NCBI RefSeq assembly: GCF_015706575.1
Contig: NW_024037064.1
Coordinates: 2,603,427-2,667,426 of the forward strand
Reading direction: 5' to 3'
From: Patiria miniata
Taxonomy: Eukaryota > Echinodermata > Asteroidea > Valvatida > Asterinidae
DNA length: 64,000 nt
The position numbers and the translations under genes were made by a program. Shown here piece after piece: positions 47,230 to 60,403 of the stretch; the first letter of the stretch is position 1; each line of letters starts with the position of its first letter. The notes under the pieces were generated by a model, which saw only the letters and a program-made list of their open reading frames with translations, searched no databases and was not told the origin of the DNA.

Positions 47230-49229
47230 CTGTTTTTACAGAAAAAAAAATTAATAAAAGAAATTAATAAACTCCCCTAGACTTATAAGTGCTGGTGGTG
47301 ATGTAAATTCCATGCAAAAATTTTGTAAATCAGTTTATTTTAATACTCTTGTCTGAAAAAGAACCAAGAATTTGGGTCCTTACAAAACGACTGTGTGAAG
47401 GGAACACTTGACAGTAATTCCAGCTGACCACCAGAATAAATATCTTGTGAACACAATGCAACATTACTGACATTCAAAGCAAGACATGCACATGCACCGG
47501 TATGTAAGGTTTCTCAAAAATTTAGTAGAATAATTGAAATTGCAAACTATTCCAGATACTGGCCATGAACCCTAACCCTCTTCAATCCTCCAAAATACTC
47601 CAAGTGGTTTTGGAGGACTTTGGAGGATTGAGACTGAATGGCAAAACAAATGTCAGTTGATTTTGGAGAAACACTGTATCAAGTTTGTAGGCTGTATTGT
47701 TTATGTGCCCTGCATTATGCTCAATATCATTTGTTGGAGGACTGAGGCAATATTCACCCACTGAACAAATTCAAGAAATAACAGATGATTTTGGAGGAAT
47801 GAGGTTTTATCTAATTTGTACAAAGTGCCAATTGGAACATTTTGAGTCCTACCCAACAAATACAAAACAAATGTTTGAAGTCATTCTTAATGATAATTGA
47901 ATTGTAAAGTACTGGGGGTGTAATGGGGACAGGGAAATTAAAAATGTCACACTTTGAACAATAAATTTATTGAGTGACATAGATTTTACATATGAAGTGG
48001 GTAGGGGTTGAGCTGGTATTGTTGTAAGTAAAACAAGAAATACACCAAAATATAAAGGGAGAGAGAAAAAAAAGAGGAAACTTTGGGGAATGAAACACTT
48101 TGGTGGATCATGTTTTTCCACAAAAGTTAACCAAAAAAACAAGAAATTTACTAAAAAATTCCATCACGCCACTTTCCAACAACGATAGAAAACTGAAACT
48201 ATATGGTACACATGTAAAACATGCACAAGAGAAACATAACCCAACATCTGGTGTGGAGGGTTGGAAAGTGAATTTGCAGTTTTGCTTTCATTCTGAACAA
48301 AGGCTATGAAATTGGAACAAGGAAGTAATATACTTTATTGTTATACCTCTTTGAACTCTCCCCCATGAGCACACATACCTGTCCAGCATGTGACTGTTGA
48401 ATACATGCATATGTACACCATGTCAAATATGCCACAGTGCTACATGTACCTGATGTGCAATGTGCCCATGATCATCATATTGATCAGTGCCCCCAATAGT
48501 CAGATGCTGTTCAGACCCCCCCCCCCAAAAAAATAATATTCAAAATTGTTCACTTTCAAGTTTCCCCGATAGTTTGATGGTTTTCAGCTCTCCTCCCCCA
48601 ACCATCAGCACAAAAGTGAGATTTCACAAGTTCAAACTTGAAGCAAATTATTCTTTTTTTTCATTGTTTGGTCCAAGTTTCGGTAAATTGTATTTCAATG
48701 TCTTGGGCTCAGAGTACATGTACTGTTGGAAAATGGTCATCCGCTTTTTCATTTCTTGCCCCTGCCATTTTATAATGTATTAGTCCAGACTGTGTTTTAC
48801 CTTTAAAAATAATGGACTGACCCAGAGCCAGTGAGTTTCACATCAACAAGGAAACAGAAAGTTGGCATAATTGTTCTTCAAGCAATGATCTTGCCAACAC
48901 ATGTATTATAGTTGTTCTGTATTACTGTATTCTTGCCTGACAAACTCTCCATTATTTCTTACAGGTATGTATAGATTCTAACTTTCATTTGTGATAATTA
49001 ACATTCATAGATTTCCTTTGATTTAAGCATTTGTATTGTGTTTATTTTACACTGAAGAACAAAGTACTGCTTCAAACAAAGCAGATATTTTAGGTCAATG
49101 CCCTTCCAGCTCTGGAGATTTCAATGACTTTTCCAGGCTTCCAGCATGCAAGTTTGTAGTTGAAACAGAAGAGCAAATGGCCAAGTACATAAAACTTTGT
49201 ACAATGTTTTTCAGTTTTCTATGACACTA
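47230..49229 (+). other. Upstream flank of TRIM copy 3, proximal to the RPB8 remnant
   Basis: AT-rich, aligned with 2450-5200 in unit 1. Contains the GGATTGAGG inverted motifs (about 47574-47800) in reduced form and poly-C near 48518. No gene seen. Confidence 0.55.
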
Positions 49230-50294
49230 GAGGCCTTTTCACACTAGACAAAATCTTGGGGGTGGCCCCGGGGTGACGCGGAGGTGAAAATAAGCCATGT
49301 TAATTTCACACTCGAAAGTTTCACCCCTGCGTTACCCCTGTATCACCCCCTAGATTGCTCATCCCCCTAGATTTATCCCCGGGGCGAGACACTTTCCCTG
49401 GGGCGAAAACTGTAGTGTGAACAAGCAGGGGTGAGTTTGCCCCAGGGCGAGCATCAGAGGGTTAGAATAGACTCTAAAGTTTGATGTAATTGCAACAATT
49501 CATCTGAAAATACGGTACCTTGCGAACAATGAGCACTTTTTTGGTGGCTTTCGGTCGTGGCTTGTCAACCGAAGCAAATCCAACCATCCAGGCAAGAACA
49601 AACGGCTCGATCAATCGTTGTCATACTAGACCGCAAGTTGTAAAAAATCCAATAAAAACGTCAGGAAATTTACCGATTTTTTTTACATAAAAATCCCCAC
49701 TGGGTTTTATTCCTTTCACTTCTAATGTATTTACTTGTTTTCGGGCGCCGGAACAAGGAAATTCATGCTTGCGCGCGGTGGGGAAATATATCAGAGTTTC
49801 AACGATGCAATGCAATACAATTTTAAAAAATTAAAAGTGGAACCTGTCAAATTTAAATTGCTAAAATAATATCTGAATGCTTTTACAAATACTCTGCTTT
49901 TATTTGGTAGATTATCAATTTTATGCCGTCTTTTTTAATGGTTCGTCGCATGCACGATGCATGATCGAAGCACATGTAAAAATAGGGCCAGGGCTCACTG
50001 TTCATGTACATTTCGAGGATTTATTGAGGCAAGTTTTGTCGCATATTTTATTTTTTTTTTTTAATATCTCTATTCGGCAATGAAGACTCAACATTTTTCA
50101 TAAGTACGTTGCCTTAGAGTTTGCCCCGAGTTTGAAATCTCGAGTGAGAAACGGTCATGCAAATACCTGGGGACGAGATAAACACTGTTTGCGCAAAACG
50201 AGTCTGAAACGGCGCAAGGTTGAACTCGAGGGTGAAAAATCAAAAATCACCCCGTGGTGTCCCCGGGGATGGGTGTTCTAGTGGGAAAAGGCCT
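49230..50294. mobile_element. About 1.07-kb TIR element, GAGGCCTTTTCACACTAGA ends
   Basis: Left end GAGGCCTTTTCACACTAGA, right end complementary (TCTAGTGGGAAAAGGCC), with TA on both sides. Both arms continue with G/C-rich runs (GGTGGCCCCGGGGTGA and TCACCCCGTGGTGTCCCC). Unit 2 around 25150 lacks it. Contains no transposase frame, so a non-autonomous DNA transposon. Confidence 0.72.
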
Positions 50295-50432
50295 TATAAT
50301 TAAAAAATTTTTTTTAAGGAAATCACCTTATAAGTTGGAAAGTTAAATGCTTGTATGGCTCTGCTTTTCCAAAGTGCTTGATATTTCTTTTTCATTTGCC
50401 ATTCAGTTATCATTAAAAAATGACTTTTAATA

Positions 50433-50603
50433 AGGGAATAAATGTGTGCTTGGGAGGTGTTAAACACTATGTTTAAGACTAGTTGGAGTCTGGAATGCTG
50501 ATAAGGGTAATAATCAGCATCAAACCAGTCTTAAACATAGTGTAAGATTCCAACCAGTCTTAAACATAGTGTTTAATACTGACTAAGCACATATTTATTC
50601 CCT
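50433..50603. repeat. Fold-back element, AGGGAATAAATGTGTGCTT arms
   Basis: About 55-base arms are inverted copies: AGGGAATAAATGTGTGCTTG and TTAAACACTATGTTTAAGAC on the left and their complements on the right. Related single- or two-armed copies lie at 1114-1221, 45969-46073 and near 25676. Non-coding. Confidence 0.7.
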
Positions 50604-50821
50604 TTCACAAATACCTTTTCAGACAAAAAATGAAACTGTTCAGGTAGTTTGTTTACATAATCACTCTTGACTGTATAAAGAAGTGCATGCACAATCAAAA
50701 AATAAAATCATGTCTTAGGTGTAACAGGGAAAGGAAAAAGTGGACCCTACACTGATTGAATGACCCATGCATGTATTGATTGAATAACCCATATGTGCAT
50801 GTATGTGCATGTATTGATTAA

Positions 50822-51331
50822 AGGGAAGATACAACGTTTGCAAACATCACAAAACGAAATGATCAAATTATCACAAACTACCAAACTGGATTGTTAGGGA
50901 ATGACAGTCTAAAGCATCCTGTAAAATCATGGCTCCTGGTGTGCAAACATTTACAAGAAAAATGGTATTTTTCCAACGCTGGTCGGCCGACCAGCGTTGG
51001 AGGAAACTGGCTTTTTTTTCAAAAACTGCTCCTAATTTTTCATAATTAGTTATTCCGCGTTTTCTTTGCAATTGATTACACAAGGGGGTACAAGCCTGCT
51101 AGACTGATTCTCTGACCATACAATTCCCAAAAGTCTATAAATTCTCCATTTCATTTTAAATGGGGTCAGGGAACCAGACTACAAGAATATGAATGGTTTT
51201 CTTGGTTTTCCAGCATCTACTAGCCCAAAATGTGAAACAAGTCATTTTAACAATATTTGCTTTAACATACTAATCCTCCGAATCGATTTATTTCTGAAAA
51301 GTGCAGCAAAAGCAAATGTTGTACTTTCCTT
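50822..51331. mobile_element. TTAA MITE with central palindrome, copy in unit 3
   Basis: Flanked by TTAA at 50818-50821 and 51332-51335, same orientation as the unit 1 copy. The perfect 28-base palindrome lies at 50973-51000. The position differs from the unit 1 copy, so this is an independent insertion. Confidence 0.85.
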
Positions 51332-51335
51332 TTAA

Positions 51336-53157
51336 ATGACCCATGTGCATGTATTTATGAATGAGATTTCATTTAATTTTCTATTCAGAATCCCATGCAG
51401 TGGAAAAGAGGGGGCAGTTGGTCCCTCCCCCAACCTTTTTTTTAAGGGAATAAAATCTAGGGCTTGGGACTCTCATGGGGCCAGTGCGTGTGAGTATTCA
51501 GTACAGTGTATATTAGGTGCAAACAAAAACTTGTTCCATTGTTTGGTCCAAGTTTCGGTCTCTCTATTTAACCAGTTGAGGCCAGGTTTATTTTGACATT
51601 TGATATTTTGGGCCTCGCTCACTGCGAGCGGGTCACTGACAGGTATTTCCGGCCTCGCTCGAAAGTGGTGCAAAGACCTTGCAAATATGTTTGCCATATG
51701 CAATAATAGCTGTCAGGCAAAGTCACTTACATGTACTGGCTGACAGTCAGGCATTCACTGGCTTGTTCATCAAGCTATAGTTCAAAACCACTCAGTTTGG
51801 TTTCACATTCAGTTGGCTTGTAGGACTGCACTGGCTGGCAAACTGACAGACAGACTGACAGACAGGTAGTTATCAATGGTCAGAAGAGATGAAAGTCTGA
51901 TGTTGGTCAACTCACATCTATTCAGTTGTGAAAAAAAAAATCAATCCCACAAAATTATCTTTCGTAGCTTGGAAGTTTATCCTAAACAGTTTGGAAATGA
52001 TCATTTGGCTGGTACTTTGGCACATTACTAATTTACAGGCTGTGACTTAGCCTGTAATTGTATGTAAGCAAAAGCCATGAGGAGTACCCCTGATTACAGG
52101 TACCCGATTCCATTTTAACAATTTTTTTAACCGAATCTGTCTTTGTAAATTTCGACACAAAGGCAACAATAACTTGCCGATAAATTGCAAAAAAAATATC
52201 CCAGTAAAACACCCTTGAGTCAATTTATACCAACAATTTCCCGATGTCTAGATTGTGGATGAATCAATGAAGAGAACATCAGTGAACATCACTAACTTTG
52301 CCACAATAATGACTCAACATCAGGTTTACTGTATTATTTTCCACACTTAGAAACTTACAATTTATTCACCGAGTCTCTTAAATAAAAAGGAATGTAGTTG
52401 CAAAGCGGGGCCATTTTCAGTTGTCGAACGCAGGGCAAGTTCAGTCGCTTCAGCAGCTTGGCAGGAGAGTGGGCGGGGAGGCGGTAAAAAATACTTTACT
52501 TCCGGGATTTTCAAAATAATCACGGGTCTTCGGGTACCTGCTCATTATGGGTAACCAGTCCCAACAAAACGCACACCCCTAAATGTAAGTCATGGACCAT
52601 TCGCATGGTTTTGAATGTTTCTCTGTAATGTGGCTGGAGTTACATCCTTCCTGACAGAAATGAATGGACATTGTGAGATGACATATATATAAGGCAACTT
52701 CATATTCACTTCTTGAAATGCTTGCTCATCCAACCTAAACATTTCCAAAGAATTAAATACACAAAATTCTGGGTTGTCTGACCTGTGAAATCTGAATCCT
52801 GCTCAGTAACACAAATGGAAAAACAACTTGAATACTGTCCATTTCAATATCTGAAATCATTTCAGAAGAGAATTAAAGATGTACTCTCAGTGCCCTTCAA
52901 AACTTGAACAGGAATTCCAAAAGGAAATAAAAGAGACATTTTCTATTTGATGTCTTGTTCAAAAGTGGATATCTTTTGTCTGGCTACAAACTAGCAATTC
53001 AAAAGAAAAGTTATACATATACTTTTTATTCAGATTAAACTCGCATGGACAGTGCATCTTTAATGTATAGAAGTCACACCTTTTAGTCACGTTTTTTCAT
53101 TACTCTTATAGTAACCATTCCATTTTCTTTTGAAATACTATTTAAATACAGATAAAA
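51336..53157 (+). other. Upstream flank of TRIM copy 3, distal part
   Basis: Aligns with 5240-6081 of unit 1 apart from about 52060-52700, which includes the TIR element. The last 300 bases are close to unit 1, including the TACAG acceptor-like site before the start codon, so copies 1 and 3 probably share a leader arrangement. Confidence 0.6.
52083..52556. mobile_element. TIR element with GTACCC/CAGGTACCCGA ends
   Basis: Left AGTACCCCTGATTACAGGTA..CCGA is matched by the complement of 52521-52556 (CAGGTACCCGAAGACCCG). Unit 1 near 5600 lacks this segment. AT-rich interior with one GC-rich patch near 52410-52490; no coding frame. Confidence 0.55.
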
Positions 53158-54437
53158 ATGGCTAAGGCTCTTGAAAAGATAAGCAACCATCTTTCCTGTG
53201 ACATATGTCAGGAGAAATACAAACGGCCCAAGGTGCTGAATTGCCTGCACAGTTTTTGCGAGACATGTCTGGAGAAATACTACACTAGCAGGTATGGAGG
53301 TCAAAAAAAGATTCCTTGCCCAGTATGTCGACGGGAGACGGTACTTCCAGAGACACGCATTCAAGACCTGAAAACAAATTTCCATTTGATGGGAATAGTT
53401 GAGGAGGTCTCACTCCAAGAAAAGGTCGCTTGTTCAGAAAACACAAAGGTCATCTGTGAGATTTGTGATGAGGGAAATGAGGCCATGCATCGTTGTCTGG
53501 AGTGTGCACAGAATATCTGCCCAAACTGTTGCAAGACACATTTGCGATTTGCTGCTACGTCTAACCACACAGTGGCTACTTTGGAGGACATTCGCAAGGG
53601 GGAGGTAACAGTTAAAAATACACGAGAAGAAGAAGAGTCTAAATGCCACAAACACAAGGGGGAAGTGAAACGCTTTTACTGTGAGACATGTGAAGAGTTA
53701 ATCTGCCGAGATTGTACTGTAGTAAACCACTGTAAACCAAAACATCACTACATTGAGTCAGGAAAGGCTTCTCGCAAATACAAACAGTCACTGAAAGATA
53801 TGTTTCCAGATTTCACCACAGACATCAAAAGACTTGATCAAGCTTTGGCCACTTCATCACAAGCTAAGCAGAAATTTACACAGAAAGTCACAAAGACTGT
53901 GAAAGCTGTGCAAGACAAAGCGAATAAAATGAGAGCTGAGATCACAACTCAAGAGACAAAAATGATTGAAGAAATCAAACAACTCCTACAGGAGCGCAAC
54001 ACAACATACGATGAGCATCAGTCAACAGTGAAAATGATGCTTGAAAGTAAACAACATTCGCTAGGGACATCTAAGGATATCATTAACACTGCATCAGACA
54101 GTGACTTTTTGTCCCTATACCCTATCATCAGTAAAGACTTGAAATCACTCAAGAGTCAAAATCCTCCCCTGATTGATCCCAAGCTTTCATATCTAAGCTT
54201 CAACCCGAGTCAGAGGATTGGTGACATCAATCTGGGTAAGCTGGAGGTGGAAGCAGTCAAGTGGGAAATGTGTCACAAGTTTGGTAAAAAGGGAAAAACG
54301 TCCAGGAGAGTTCAATGGGGCTTGCAGTGTTACTGCTATTCAACCTGGTGAGATTGCTTTGGCAGACTTTTGGAACAAACGAGTGGTCATCTGCAACAAC
54401 AAGGGACAACACAAGGGAACCATTCCCATAAAATCAT
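53158..54437 (+). CDS. TRIM-NHL gene copy 3, exon 1 (frameshifted before NHL)
   Basis: RING cysteines and histidine, both B-boxes and the coiled coil are intact and very close to copy 1. Around 54285-54305 one extra base in an A-rich run (GGTAAAAAGGGAAAAACG against GGTAAAGTGGGAAGTGG in copy 1) shifts the frame. The original frame ends at 54351 after 397 residues, while the NHL frame continues in the +1 register to a GTAAGT donor at 54438. Read literally the product is a RING/B-box/coiled-coil protein without a substrate-binding propeller. This could be a pseudogene, a truncated regulator, or an assembly error in the homopolymer. The start context (TACAGATAAAAATGGCT) equals that of copy 1. Confidence 0.82.
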
Positions 54438-55769
54438 GTAAGTTTCTTTCATGCACATCTTCATTGATAACACAGACATTCATAATTGTGTGGAATTTGT
54501 AAGTAAACTTCCATATGCACATGCAGATCAGACAGCTGAGAATAAAAAAGTAATAAATTACTGGCAAGGAATTGATGTGCTGGCAGTGCTCTTCGACAAA
54601 TTTGATTTTGTTCTCCCGATCTTCAAACCTTCAAATTGTTCTCTTTACATGTAGGCCTATCATACCAATACAAAACCAAAACTACAACAAAAATCTATTA
54701 CTTTCATTACTGATTTCAGTATGTTTGGAAGAAAAATTATTTTTAATTTGGGGGGTTTGTCCTTTAGAAGGGAGAGGGGTTGTTTTATGGTGTCTTTGCA
54801 GACAAACAAAATCACCCTTTGGTTTTGTCTTCGTTCTTCTTTAGTGTTTCGGCTCTGCTTTTTTTTTTTAGACAATAATGCTCCAGGACTTTAATATAAA
54901 TGGAACAACGCATGAACTTCAAAACTGGAATGAACATATCCACCCTGACACTGAAGCGTGCATACAAATGCCTTGTCATGATGACTGGAAATATGTATGA
55001 GTATGCCACAAAATATTTGTCTTTCTGGGGGTCTTTTGTTTTAATTGGATGGGTAAACAGAGGTCACCCTCTAGCGGTACTTCCAAAAACTTTTTTTCTA
55101 TATATAAAATTCTAGTGCCAAAAATTTACCAAATTGCTCGTAAATATTCTTTGTACAATAAAAATGTACTTAATCCCAAAGTTTCATAATGATGACCTCA
55201 TCAGACCAGAAGTTATTGTAGGAAGACTTTGAAAATACACATAATAATTTTTTAATTTTGAATTAATCATTGCTACTTTTAGTGATCATCGTTACAAAAA
55301 TAATGTCAGCTTCATTATCAATGATTGCCATCCTAATGCTGTGACGTCATCAAACTGGAAGTCAGGTGTCATACGTTTTTACAAACACATATCAATGTAT
55401 GTTCCTATTATATTTATATTTCAGAACTTCTTTTTACTATTTTGCATAACCTGTCTAAACTACATCAACGTCAGTAGTCATTGTGCACATTTTTACTGAT
55501 GAGGTCATCAAACTGGAAGTATTTTGAAACCTATCAATCTCTAAAAGGATGCATTTTTGTTCAAATTCTTAAAATGCTTGATCCAAAATGTTTGAAGTTA
55601 ATACGTTTTTCTGCCAAAACACATTTACAACTGTGAAATATACCATAGTGACACACCCCATCACCCTGTGTTTGTTACATAGACAAACGCAAACCTTTAG
55701 ATACATAATTCTGATAATGCAGGAATCAGTGCACTTTGCCAGATCTGAATAATGAAAGGTTTGCGGAAA

Positions 55770-58532
55770 CACCATGTGCGAATAATTTCTTAACTAAGAG
55801 AATGGTTCTGAAAAGAATCAGAGGTATAAACTCGACGTTCCAGTCAGTATGCTCTGACCGTCTTCAGGAGAGTGCCTAAACTCTAAGAAAGTGAATACTT
55901 AAGTAGCAAAAGGCGAAATCAATGAAGTGCAACACAGAAGAGGATCTCCGCTCCACCTTGGAACCAGTCCACTTCGACAGGATTTGTTCTCTCACTACTT
56001 CTTCTAGCCAGTTTGTGTTCTCCACCACTCGTCAGAAACAACTTAGGTAATTCTACCGCCTGGAACGCAAGGAACGGAATACTCCGACTCCTTTCCACCG
56101 TAACCGTAGCCCGCCAACTGGATCAGCTATATCCTGGCGTCGTCTATCTCGCCTACATAGCCCACCAACTGGATCTCCTATATCCTGGCGTCCGTCTTCT
56201 CGCATGCGTAACCCGCCATCTGGATCTCCTATATCCTGGCGCCATCCACCTCATCTCCGTAGTCAAGACACCTTCACCAAGCATACGGTAGTCAACCTCA
56301 GCTGTCGACAGCTGAACAGTACAGAAACGAAAGTTCTGTCCCTTGGCATGAACTTTGCTGTTCCTCCAAAGTCCGTACCGATCGAGAGCATCATCCAGTC
56401 GACGGAGCCAGCCCTCAGACACCTCACCAAGACAGCAGCCAACGACGTCTGCATCAAGATGAATGAAGTCCTCCGCAAGGCTCGCCCAGCTAAACCTAAT
56501 CTGACCAAAACAGAGCGGTTTGCTGTCAGTGACCTTCGCCGAGACAACTCCATCCACATCCTCACAGCAAACAAGGGCAACGCCACCGTCGTCATTGACA
56601 GGAGGACTACAGCAACAAGGTAAAAGGCATACTTTCTTTTGTTTCATACCGCTTACTCCCCAAGAACCCCATCCCCGCCATCGATAAGCGAGTTGCCAGC
56701 CAACTTCTCCTCTTGCATCGAGCAGATGCATTATCCACCCCCCTCTACAGACGACTCAGACCCTCCAGTTCGATCTGTCCCAGGTTCTTTGGTCAACCAA
56801 AGATTCACAAACCTGAGATCCCTCTGCGCCCCATAGTTGCCTCTCGAGCTTCCCCCACTTACCACACAGCCCAACACTTAGCCAAAATCCTCAGACCCTT
56901 GGTGGGTCAGACACCACACCATGTGTCCAACTCTCCCCAGTTTGTCAGCATCACCAGAAACCTCACTGTCCAACCCACTGACTTGCTTGTCAGTTTTGAC
57001 GTCGTCTCAATCTTCACCAATGTTCCCACAGGCACGGCCTGCCAACTAGCTAAGGAAAGACTTGAACATGATACCACTCTTGCTGAACGCACAGACCTGT
57101 CCCCCGACCAAATTCATGATCTGTAACTAACATGTATTTCTTCCAGTTGTTTTCAGTGGCAAGGCAAGTTCTACGAGCAAACGGCTGGGATCTCCATGGG
57201 ATCTCCTTTATCCCCGGTCCTAGCCGACATCTTCATAGAGGAGTTCGAGTCTTCCTCCCTACTCAAAGCAGATCTTCAGCCGAGCCTGTGGCTACGCTAT
57301 GTTGATGACACCTTCGTAGTGTGGCCCCATGGCCCGGACACACTCCAAGATTCCTCTAGTACCTCAACAAGCAACACACCAGCATCAGCTTCACCTTCAC
57401 CATGGAACAAGAACAGCACGGCACGATTCCTTTCCTGTACGTCAAGATCTCCAGGAATCCAGATTGCACCCTGGGACATAGCGTCTACAGGAAACCCACC
57501 CACACCGACCTCTATCTCCACCAGCGGTCATTTCATCACCCCAGCATCAAGTCATCGGTCAACCGCACCCTAGTACAGAGACCCTTTGAGGTCTGCGACC
57601 AAGACAACCTCAAGCGTGAACTCAAGCACATCCAGGCGTCACTACAACAGAACGGCTACAAACCCAACCGCGTCAAGATCAGCAAATCTGACCAACGGGT
57701 CTCCTATACCCAAGGTCCTTCCACTGTATCGCCCTCAGTCACTCTTCCTTACATAGGTCCAGCTTCTCATCATCTGCAACACATCCTACGACAAGCCGGC
57801 GTCAAGGTGTACCACTCATCTGGCAACAAGCTCCAAGGCAGCCTCCATACTCACAAGGACAAGCAGGACTCCTCTTCCAAGCCGGGAGTCTACCGCATTC
57901 CATGCGAATGCAGCAAAGTCTACATCTGCAAAACCGGTCAGAACCTTCCCACTAGGCTCAAGGAACACAGAGCACATGGACGGCGAGGGGATTTTGACAA
58001 ATCGGCCATTGTCAAACATTCCCACATCAACGACCACAAAGTTGGTTGGGATGCGGACGAACTCATCACACCGATCCAGTTCTGGCATCCAAGACACATA
58101 CGGGAAGCCATCGAGATCCGCAAGCACAACACAGTTCCGCAAGACATCGGGTTTCACCTCAACGACATCTGGCTCCCACTTCTCCAGACTGATGGGTCTC
58201 CTATACCCTAGGTCCTCAGCTACTACCTTAGACTGATGGGTCTCCTATACCCTAGGTCCTCCCTCTACTGACACTGCAACCCTACTGTTCCACTTCAGTG
58301 GGCACTAAGCTTGCTCAAGGATCCTGTCTACTTGGCATCCTCACAGGATGCAACTTCACACTTCATTGATTTCGCCTTTTGCTACTTAAGTATTCACTTT
58401 CTTAGAGTTTAAGCACTCTCATGAAGACGGTCAGAGCATACTGACCGGAACGTCGAGTTTATACCTCTGGTTCTTTTCAGAACCATTCTCTTAGTTGAGA
58501 AATTATTCGCACACAGTGTTTCCGCAAATATT
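55770..58532 (+). mobile_element. Penelope-like retroelement in the intron of TRIM copy 3
   Basis: Parts in order: N-terminal and finger region about 56204-56623 (ILTANKGNATVVIDR), palm about 56713-57126 (FFGQPKIHKP, LLVSFDVVSIFTNVP), the YVDD catalytic motif within 57196-57573, then thumb, linker and a GIY-YIG type endonuclease within 57402-58211 (GVYRIP, VYICKTG, LKEH). RT plus GIY-YIG is diagnostic of Penelope-like elements. Both ends carry about 165-base inverted repeats (from TTTGCGGAAACAC at 55770 and its complement at about 58532). Matching 13-base TTGCCAGATCTGA sequences lie outside at 55736 and 58567, a candidate target duplication. The coding region looks broken at a few places. Confidence 0.88.
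56125..56250 (+). repeat. Short tandem repeat near the start of the Penelope-like element
   Basis: Three copies of CTGGATC..CTATATCCTGGCG spaced about 57-60 bases, each next to GCCCACCAACTGG or similar. Part of the element's leader region. Confidence 0.7.
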
Positions 58533-58685
58533 TAGTATCTTCACCATGCAAAGCCTCAAATCTTACTTGCCAGATCTGATTTATTATTTTAAAGTTTACC
58601 ATTCTTTAATCGCTAAAAAGTTCTCTATATTTTGTTCAATGCTTCATTTGAACATTGAATAACTTTGTATTGCTGAAATAAATAA

Positions 58686-60403
58686 CAACCCACTGACTTG
58701 CTTGTCAGTTTTGACGTCGTCTCAATCTTCACCAATGTTCCCACAGGCACGGCCTGCCAACTAGCTAAGGAAAGACTTGAACATGATACCACTCTTGCTG
58801 AACGCACAGACCTGTCCCCCGACCAAATTCATGATCTGTAACTAACATGTATTTCTTCCAGTTGTTTTCAGTGGCAAGGCAAGTTCTACGAGCAAACGGC
58901 TGGGATCTCCATGGGATCTCCTTTATCCCCGGTCCTAGCCGACATCTTCATAGAGGAGTTCGAGTCTTCCTCCCTACTCAAAGCAGATCTTCAGCCGAGC
59001 CTGTGGCTACGCTATGTTGATGACACCTTCGTAGTGTGGCCCCATGGCCCGGACACACTCCAAGATTCCTCTAGTACCTCAACAAGCAACACACCAGCAT
59101 CAGCTTCACCTTCACCATGGAACAAGAACAGCACGGCACGATTCCTTTCCTGTACGTCAAGATCTCCAGGAATCCAGATTGCACCCTGGGACATAGCGTC
59201 TACAGGAAACCCACCCACACCGACCTCTATCTCCACCAGCGGTCATTTCATCACCCCAGCATCAAGTCATCGGTCAACCGCACCCTAGTACAGAGACCCT
59301 TTGAGGTCTGCGACCAAGACAACCTCAAGCGTGAACCCAAGCACATCCAGGCGTCACTACAACAGAACGACTACAAACCCAACCGCGTCAAGATCAGCAA
59401 ATCTGACCAACGGGTCTCCTATACCCAAGGTCCTTCCACTGTATCTCCCTCAGTCACTCTTCCTTACATAGGTCCAGCTTCTCATCATCTGCAACACATC
59501 CTACGACAAGCCGGCGTCAAGGTGTACCACTCATCTGGCAACAAGCTCCAAGGCAGCCTCCATACTCACAAGGACAAGCAGGACTCCTCTTCCAAGCCGG
59601 GAGTCTACCGCATTCCATGCGAATGCAGCAAAGTCTACATCTGCAAAACCGGTCAGAACCTTCCCACTAGGCTCAAGGAACACAGAGCACATGGACGGCG
59701 AGGGGATTTTGACAAATCGGCCATTGTCAAACATTCCCACATCAACGACCACAAAGTTGGTTGGGATGCGGACGAACTCATCGCACCGATCCAGTTCTGG
59801 CATCCAAGACACATACGGGAAGCCATCGAGATCCGCAAGCACAACACAGTTCCGCAAGACATCGGGTTTCACCTCAACGACATCTGGCTCCCACTTCTCC
59901 AGAGTGATGGGTCTCCTATACCCTAGGTCCTCAGCTACTACCTTAGACTGATGGGTCTCCTATACCCTAGGTCCTCCCTCTACTGACACTGCAACCCTAC
60001 TGTTCCACTTCAGTGGGCACTAAGCTTGCTCAAGGATCCTGTCTACTTGGCATCCTCACAGGATGCAACTTCACACTTCATTGATTTCGCCTTTTGCTAC
60101 TTAAGTATTCACTTTCTTAGAGTTTAAGCACTCTCATGAAGACGGTCAGAGCATACTGACCGGAACGTCGAGTTTATACCTCTGGTTCTTTTCAGAACCA
60201 TTCTCTTAGTTGAGAAATTATTCGCACACGGTGTTTCCGCAAATATTTAGTATCTTCACCATGCAAAGCCTCAAATCTTACTTGCCAGATCTGATTTATT
60301 ATTTTAAAGTTTACCATTCTTTAATCGCTAAAAAGTTCTCTATATTTTGTTCAATGCTTCATTTGAACATTGAATAACTTTGTATTGCTGAAATAAATAA
60401 CAA
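58686..60403 (+). mobile_element. Tandem duplicate of the Penelope-like 3' half plus host flank
   Basis: Repeats 56971-58688 with period 1,715: from inside the palm region, through YVDD and GIY-YIG, through the 3' inverted repeat, and on into about 150 bases of host intron. The joint at 58686 has a three-base CAA overlap between host intron and element. Because host flank is included, this copy arose by DNA duplication, not by a fresh insertion. Confidence 0.9.

Noticed and set aside
58370-58540. Hammerhead ribozyme at the Penelope-like terminus
   Set aside because: Such ribozymes are known in some Penelope-like elements, but I could not find the CTGANGA and GAAA core boxes in proper spacing on either strand.
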